Below are positions 61,268-64,000 of a DNA stretch of 64,000 nucleotides, piece after piece. The notes beneath the pieces were generated by a model, which was given only the letters and a program-made list of their open reading frames with translations, did not search any database and had not been told where the DNA came from. Source of the stretch: Mixta intestinalis (GTDB taxonomy: Bacteria > Pseudomonadota > Gammaproteobacteria > Enterobacterales > Enterobacteriaceae); assembly GCF_009914055.1 (NCBI RefSeq), contig NZ_CP028271.1:4092001-4156000 (forward strand). Direction: 5' to 3'. Both the position numbers and the translations under genes were made by a program. Every line of letters starts with the position of its first letter. The first letter of the stretch is position 1.

Positions 61268-61462
61268 ATGCAAGATAATGAAAAGTTGCTGAAAGAAATT
61301 AAAGATGAATTATTACATGCTAAAGTTTCTGGGGCCGGATATAACCCAGGTCCGTCAGTTATTTGGGGAGCAATAATGGGGGGAATAAGGCCCTGTTCCT
61401 GGCCTGGAGGTTTTTATGGCTCACCATTACCTCCCGGCTCTGGTTTATGTAGTCGTCGCTGA
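61268..61462 (+). CDS. Putative bacteriocin precursor (microcin/glycocin-like)
   Basis: A 64-residue peptide. The first 23 residues are charged and helical (MQDNEKLLKEIKDELLHAKV) and end in Ser-Gly-Ala followed by Gly. This SGAG junction equals the leader end of class II microcins such as H47, where double-glycine-type peptidases cut after Gly-Ala. The predicted 41-residue core (from Gly24) has 10 Gly, 7 Pro, 5 Ser, five aromatic residues and exactly two cysteines (Cys43, Cys61), and ends SGLCSRR. One glycosyltransferase gene follows. No exporter is in the window. The gene has a weak GGGCGG ribosome-binding site and its own terminator. Confidence 0.7.
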   Translation: MQDNEKLLKEIKDELLHAKVSGAGYNPGPSVIWGAIMGGIRPCSWPGGFYGSPLPPGSGLCSRR

Positions 61463-61466
61463 AATG

Positions 61467-61488
61467 AGGGCGCAAAAGCGCCCTTTTT
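61467..61488 (+). terminator. Terminator directly after the precursor gene
   Basis: AGGGCGC / GCGCCCT with an AAAA loop, followed by a T-run, starts 5 nt after the precursor stop. It would give a short, abundant transcript for the first two genes and reduce expression of the glycosyltransferase. Confidence 0.85.
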
Positions 61489-61533
61489 CAGAAAAGAAAA
61501 TTAGGAAATGTATTAAAAAAAAGCGAGGGATCA

Positions 61534-62706
61534 ATGGAATATGATACTGCGCAAGATAAAATTAATGTGAATCAGTTGAATACTGTAGCATTATTGATAG
61601 TAAAAAATGAAGAAAGGACTATAAAAAGATGTATTGATAGCATATCTGGTAAATTCGATGAAATAATTATAGTAGATACCGGATCTACAGATAATACAAT
61701 TAATATAATAATAGAACAACGTGTGCTGAATCTGAAATTATTAAATTTCAAGTGGACTGAAAGCTTCGCTGATGCCAGAAATTATGCGTTAAATAATTCA
61801 AAAGGTAAATATGTTTTTTTCATTGATGCAGATGAGGTTTTAAAATCAGATCGCAAAGAAATTCTAAAAAAATTACCTGAACTAGCAATTAATGACGAAA
61901 TTAATTTAAATGTTATTTGTCCAAAAATTGTTGACCACGATGAGAACTATACAACCGGAGTACCGAGGTTTTTTTTTAATGAAAATGACATTTACTATTT
62001 CGGGCATGTTCATGAAGAATTGAGAAGCAACAATTTTACACTGAAAATAATTCCAGATTATGATATAGTCATTTGTCATGATGGCTATTTGGATGAAGTT
62101 GTAAAAAGTAAAAACAAATTAGAGAGAAATATTAAATTATTAGAGAAAACATTACAGATAGAACCATTAAATGCGAGATGGAATTATTTTCTTTTAAGAA
62201 ATGGTTATGAGCTTTTTGATGCTACTTATGCAATAAAAAAGATAAAGAAAATATTAAAGTATATTGATAAAAAACAAGAGGTTATTTATAAAAAAGCTAT
62301 TATTGATATGCTGATAAGATATCAATTGAAAGGATCATGCCCGCAAAAGGATTTTGAAAAAACACTTGATTTATTAGGCAGTATAGAACCAAACAATAAA
62401 AATATTGTTTTTTACAGAGGGTTATTTCAGCTAAATAGCTGGAAAATTAAAGCTAAAGAAATGTTGGACTATTTAATTGAATACAGAGAAGACAACCAAA
62501 TGGATATGCCAGAAATGCTCCATACAAAAGGTTTTCACTTGGACAGTATTATAGCTATTTATTTGTTTGAGTGCGGTTATTATCAGCAGGCAGAAAAACT
62601 ATTTAGCTTCTTGGTTAACCATAATTACCATTCGGATATGATAACTTATTATTTTTCATTATTACAAGGCAGAAAAACAGAAAATAGAGAAGGAGATTTT
62701 TATTGA
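61534..62706 (+). CDS. Family 2 glycosyltransferase, SunS-like (glycocin S/O-glycosyltransferase type)
   Basis: A 390-residue soluble protein. The N-terminal GT-A domain has LLIVKNEERTIKRCIDSISG, EIIIVDTGSTDNT, ESFADARNYAL and the metal-binding DxD in FFIDADEV (Asp98, Asp100). FNENDIYYFGHVHEEL and HDGYLDEVVKSKNKLERNI follow, then ERNIKLLEKTLQIEPLNARW opens a helical TPR-like C-terminal half. This order matches the SunS/ThuS/GccA family that glycosylates sublancin and related bacteriocins. Some lipopolysaccharide GT2 enzymes also share the first half. Position right after a small Cys-containing precursor favours the bacteriocin role. Very AT-rich. Start ATG 61534 with GAGGGA upstream. Confidence 0.72.
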   Translation: MEYDTAQDKINVNQLNTVALLIVKNEERTIKRCIDSISGKFDEIIIVDTGSTDNTINIIIEQRVLNLKLLNFKWTESFADARNYALNNSKGKYVFFIDADEVLKSDRKEILKKLPELAINDEINLNVICPKIVDHDENYTTGVPRFFFNENDIYYFGHVHEELRSNNFTLKIIPDYDIVICHDGYLDEVVKSKNKLERNIKLLEKTLQIEPLNARWNYFLLRNGYELFDATYAIKKIKKILKYIDKKQEVIYKKAIIDMLIRYQLKGSCPQKDFEKTLDLLGSIEPNNKNIVFYRGLFQLNSWKIKAKEMLDYLIEYREDNQMDMPEMLHTKGFHLDSIIAIYLFECGYYQQAEKLFSFLVNHNYHSDMITYYFSLLQGRKTENREGDFY

Positions 62707-62714
62707 GTTATTAG

Positions 62715-62750
62715 AATAAAAGACGACCATTAAGATCGTCTTTTATTATT
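62715..62750. terminator. Bidirectional terminator between the glycosyltransferase gene and nfuA
   Basis: AATAAAAGACGA / TCGTCTTTTATT forms a 12-bp palindrome around a 9-nt loop. Because each arm is A- or T-rich at its outer end, it can end transcription on both strands between these convergent genes. Confidence 0.8.
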
Positions 62751-62780
62751 AATTTGCTTATTTTATAAAAAGTTCAAATA

Positions 62781-63356
62781 TTAATAATATGAGTGCTCAC
62801 CGCGCTGGTGCTCGGTCAGATCGCGCACGCCTTTCAGTTCCGGGAAAGCGGCCAGCAGCTCTTTCTCAATCCCTTCTTTCAGCGTCACGTCGACCATAGA
62901 ACAACCGTTACAGCCGCCGCCAAACTGCAGAATGGCATAGCCTTCATCGGTAATTTCCATCAGCGACACACGGCCACCATGGCCGGCCAGCTGCGGGTTA
63001 ATCTGCGCCTGTAGCAGATATTCAACGCGCTCGATCAGCGGCGCATCGTCTGCAACCTTACGCATTTTGGCGTTCGGCGCTTTCAGCGTCAGCTGAGAAC
63101 CGAGGTTGTCAGTCACGAAATCGATTTCAGCGTCTTCAAGGTAAGGTGCGCTCAGCTCATCGACGTAAGCGGAAAGCTTTTCGAACTTCAGTTCAGTATC
63201 AGACGGCTCTACGGCATCGGGCGGGCAGTAGGAAACGCCACATTCAGCAGATGGCGTGCCCGGATTAATGACGAACACGCGAATCTGGGTGCCATCTTCC
63301 TGGTTTGACAGCAATTTGGCAAAGTGCTCCTGGGCGGCATCGGTAATTCGGATCAT
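62781..63356 (-). CDS. nfuA: Fe-S cluster carrier NfuA
   Basis: Receives Fe-S clusters and delivers them to apoproteins such as aconitase and lipoyl synthase, especially under oxidative or iron stress. The 191-residue protein has an N-terminal degenerate A-type domain (IRITDAAQEHFAKLL) and a C-terminal Nfu domain whose CxxC (Cys149, Cys152 in GGGCNGCSMVD) binds the cluster at a dimer interface. Length equals E. coli NfuA. The promoter holds an IscR type 1 site, fitting its role. Confidence 0.95.
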   Translation of the reverse strand: MIRITDAAQEHFAKLLSNQEDGTQIRVFVINPGTPSAECGVSYCPPDAVEPSDTELKFEKLSAYVDELSAPYLEDAEIDFVTDNLGSQLTLKAPNAKMRKVADDAPLIERVEYLLQAQINPQLAGHGGRVSLMEITDEGYAILQFGGGCNGCSMVDVTLKEGIEKELLAAFPELKGVRDLTEHQRGEHSYY

Positions 63357-63368
63357 GGCAGTTGCTCA

Positions 63369-63393
63369 ATAGTTGACTAATTTAGTTGGTTAT
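63369..63393. promoter_or_regulatory. IscR type 1 site in the nfuA promoter
   Basis: Read on the minus strand from 63393 to 63369, the sequence matches the 25-nt IscR type 1 consensus (ATASYYGACTRWWWYAGTCRRSTAT) at 23 positions. It overlaps the -10 element of nfuA. Cluster-loaded IscR would therefore repress, as reported for E. coli nfuA (yhgI). Confidence 0.8.
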
Positions 63394-63420
63394 AATACGC
63401 CCATCTCCGACGCTCTACAA
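63392..63420 (-). promoter_or_regulatory. Sigma70 promoter of nfuA
   Basis: On the minus strand TTGTAG (63420-63415) and TATTAT (63397-63392) are spaced by 17 nt. The -35 overlaps the gntX stop codon, so nfuA has its own promoter inside the end of gntX. Confidence 0.65.
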
Positions 63421-64000
63421 GGTACGGCACAGGCACCATATCTGGACGCTGGCGGCACCAGCCTGCATCAACAGGCGGCTAATTTCTGCCACCGTACTGC
63501 CGGTTGTCACCACATCATCGATTAAAGCGATATGGCGATCGCGCACGGCGATTTCAAGACGAAAAGCATTACGCAGGTTCTGTTTACGGGCGCTGGCGCT
63601 CAGATGATGCTGTACGCGCCCGGCAGCGCGGCGCGTTAATCCCTCAGGATGCCAGGCACAGCCCAGCCAGTGCGCCAGCGGCTTAGCTAACAGATCGGCT
63701 TGATTAAAACCGCGTCGCCAGGCGCGCCGGTGATGCAGCGGCACGGTCAACAGCAGATCGGGACGACGCAGGCCGCGTTGACGCCGGGCCGCTAACCAGC
63801 TTAGCAAAATCAGTCGCGCCAGCATCACAGAGAGTGCGGTAATACGAGAAAATTTATGACGGGCGATAAGCTGGCTTAACGGCGAGCGATAGTCGCTAAC
63901 CGCAACCAATTGTTGCCAGGGCGGTGGACGCCGCAGGCAGCGGCTACAGTCGACAAGTGAATTCCCGGCTGGCAGACCACAACGCGGGCAGCAGAGCGGT
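63415..64000 (-). CDS. gntX: GntX/ComF-family phosphoribosyltransferase-like protein, cut by window end
   Basis: The reading frame runs off the right edge, so the N-terminus is missing; 194 codons are visible. It starts inside a zinc-finger-like region (CCPRCGLPAGNSLVDCSRCL), followed by VAVSDYRSPLSQLIARHKFSR, RRGLRRPDLLLTVPLHHRRA, RGFNQADLLAKPLAHWLG and the PRPP-binding loop HIALIDDVVTTGSTVAEISR. E. coli GntX (YhgH, 227 residues) is the match. It was first linked to gluconate growth, but related ComF proteins act in DNA uptake. An internal ATG at 63909 is not the true start. Confidence 0.9.
   Translation of the reverse strand, partial: PLCCPRCGLPAGNSLVDCSRCLRRPPPWQQLVAVSDYRSPLSQLIARHKFSRITALSVMLARLILLSWLAARRQRGLRRPDLLLTVPLHHRRAWRRGFNQADLLAKPLAHWLGCAWHPEGLTRRAAGRVQHHLSASARKQNLRNAFRLEIAVRDRHIALIDDVVTTGSTVAEISRLLMQAGAASVQIWCLCRTL

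Noticed and set aside
59499..62706. Prophage or insertion-sequence origin of the malQ-nfuA segment
   Set aside because: No transposase, integrase, terminal inverted repeats or tRNA target is visible.
1..64000. CRISPR arrays, tRNA or rRNA genes
   Set aside because: No regularly spaced direct repeats and no recognisable tRNA cloverleaf or rRNA sequence were seen in reading the window.

Overview
The window is chromosomal DNA of a gammaproteobacterium of the order Enterobacterales. Core gene order runs livKHMGF, ugpBAECQ, ggt, yhhW, gntR-gntKU, asd, glgBXCAP, glpD/glpEGR, malT/malPQ, nfuA-gntX. This is the E. coli arrangement of the same map region, read in the opposite direction. Protein lengths and motifs match the E. 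coli counterparts almost throughout. Fine details and missing pieces suggest an Erwiniaceae-like genome (Pantoea, Mixta, Erwinia): no gntT sits next to nfuA, and no rtc genes lie between glpR and malT. The family assignment is inference.

1-10.6 kb: two uptake operons, branched-chain amino acid import (livKHMGF) and glycerol-3-phosphate import and hydrolysis (ugpBAECQ). The ugp operon lies behind a tandem Pho box. 10.3-18.9 kb: yhhA, periplasmic gamma-glutamyltranspeptidase, the small RNA RyhB with its Fur-type promoter, the pirin yhhW, gluconate regulation and uptake (gntR, gntKU with a GntR operator), yhgN and asd. 19.2-28.6 kb: the complete glycogen operon glgBXCAP.

29.6-47.5 kb is a clearly AT-richer accessory block inserted between glgP and glpD. 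It encodes two surface-fibre systems in tandem. The first is a membrane-anchored winged-helix regulator plus a full Tad/Flp type IVb pilus locus (flp, tadV, rcpCAB, tadZABCDEFG). The second is a CS1/alpha-type chaperone-usher fimbrial operon (three pilin-like subunits, usher, chaperone, putative tip protein). 47.6-59.2 kb returns to core genes: glpD and glpEGR with GlpR operators, malT and malPQ. GlpG here has lost both catalytic residues of the rhomboid protease.

59.5-62.7 kb is a second accessory segment, lying where E. coli has gntT, between malQ and nfuA. It carries a cytosolic-looking GH18 chitinase-like protein and then a very AT-rich three-gene cassette. The cassette holds a 118-residue protein of unknown function, a 64-residue precursor with a microcin-type Ser-Gly-Ala-Gly leader junction and a Gly/Pro-rich two-cysteine core, and a SunS-like family 2 glycosyltransferase. 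Together these look like a glycosylated bacteriocin (glycocin-like) locus in a Gram-negative host, and I consider this the most novel part of the window. The window ends with nfuA (IscR site in its promoter) and gntX, which is cut by the window edge.
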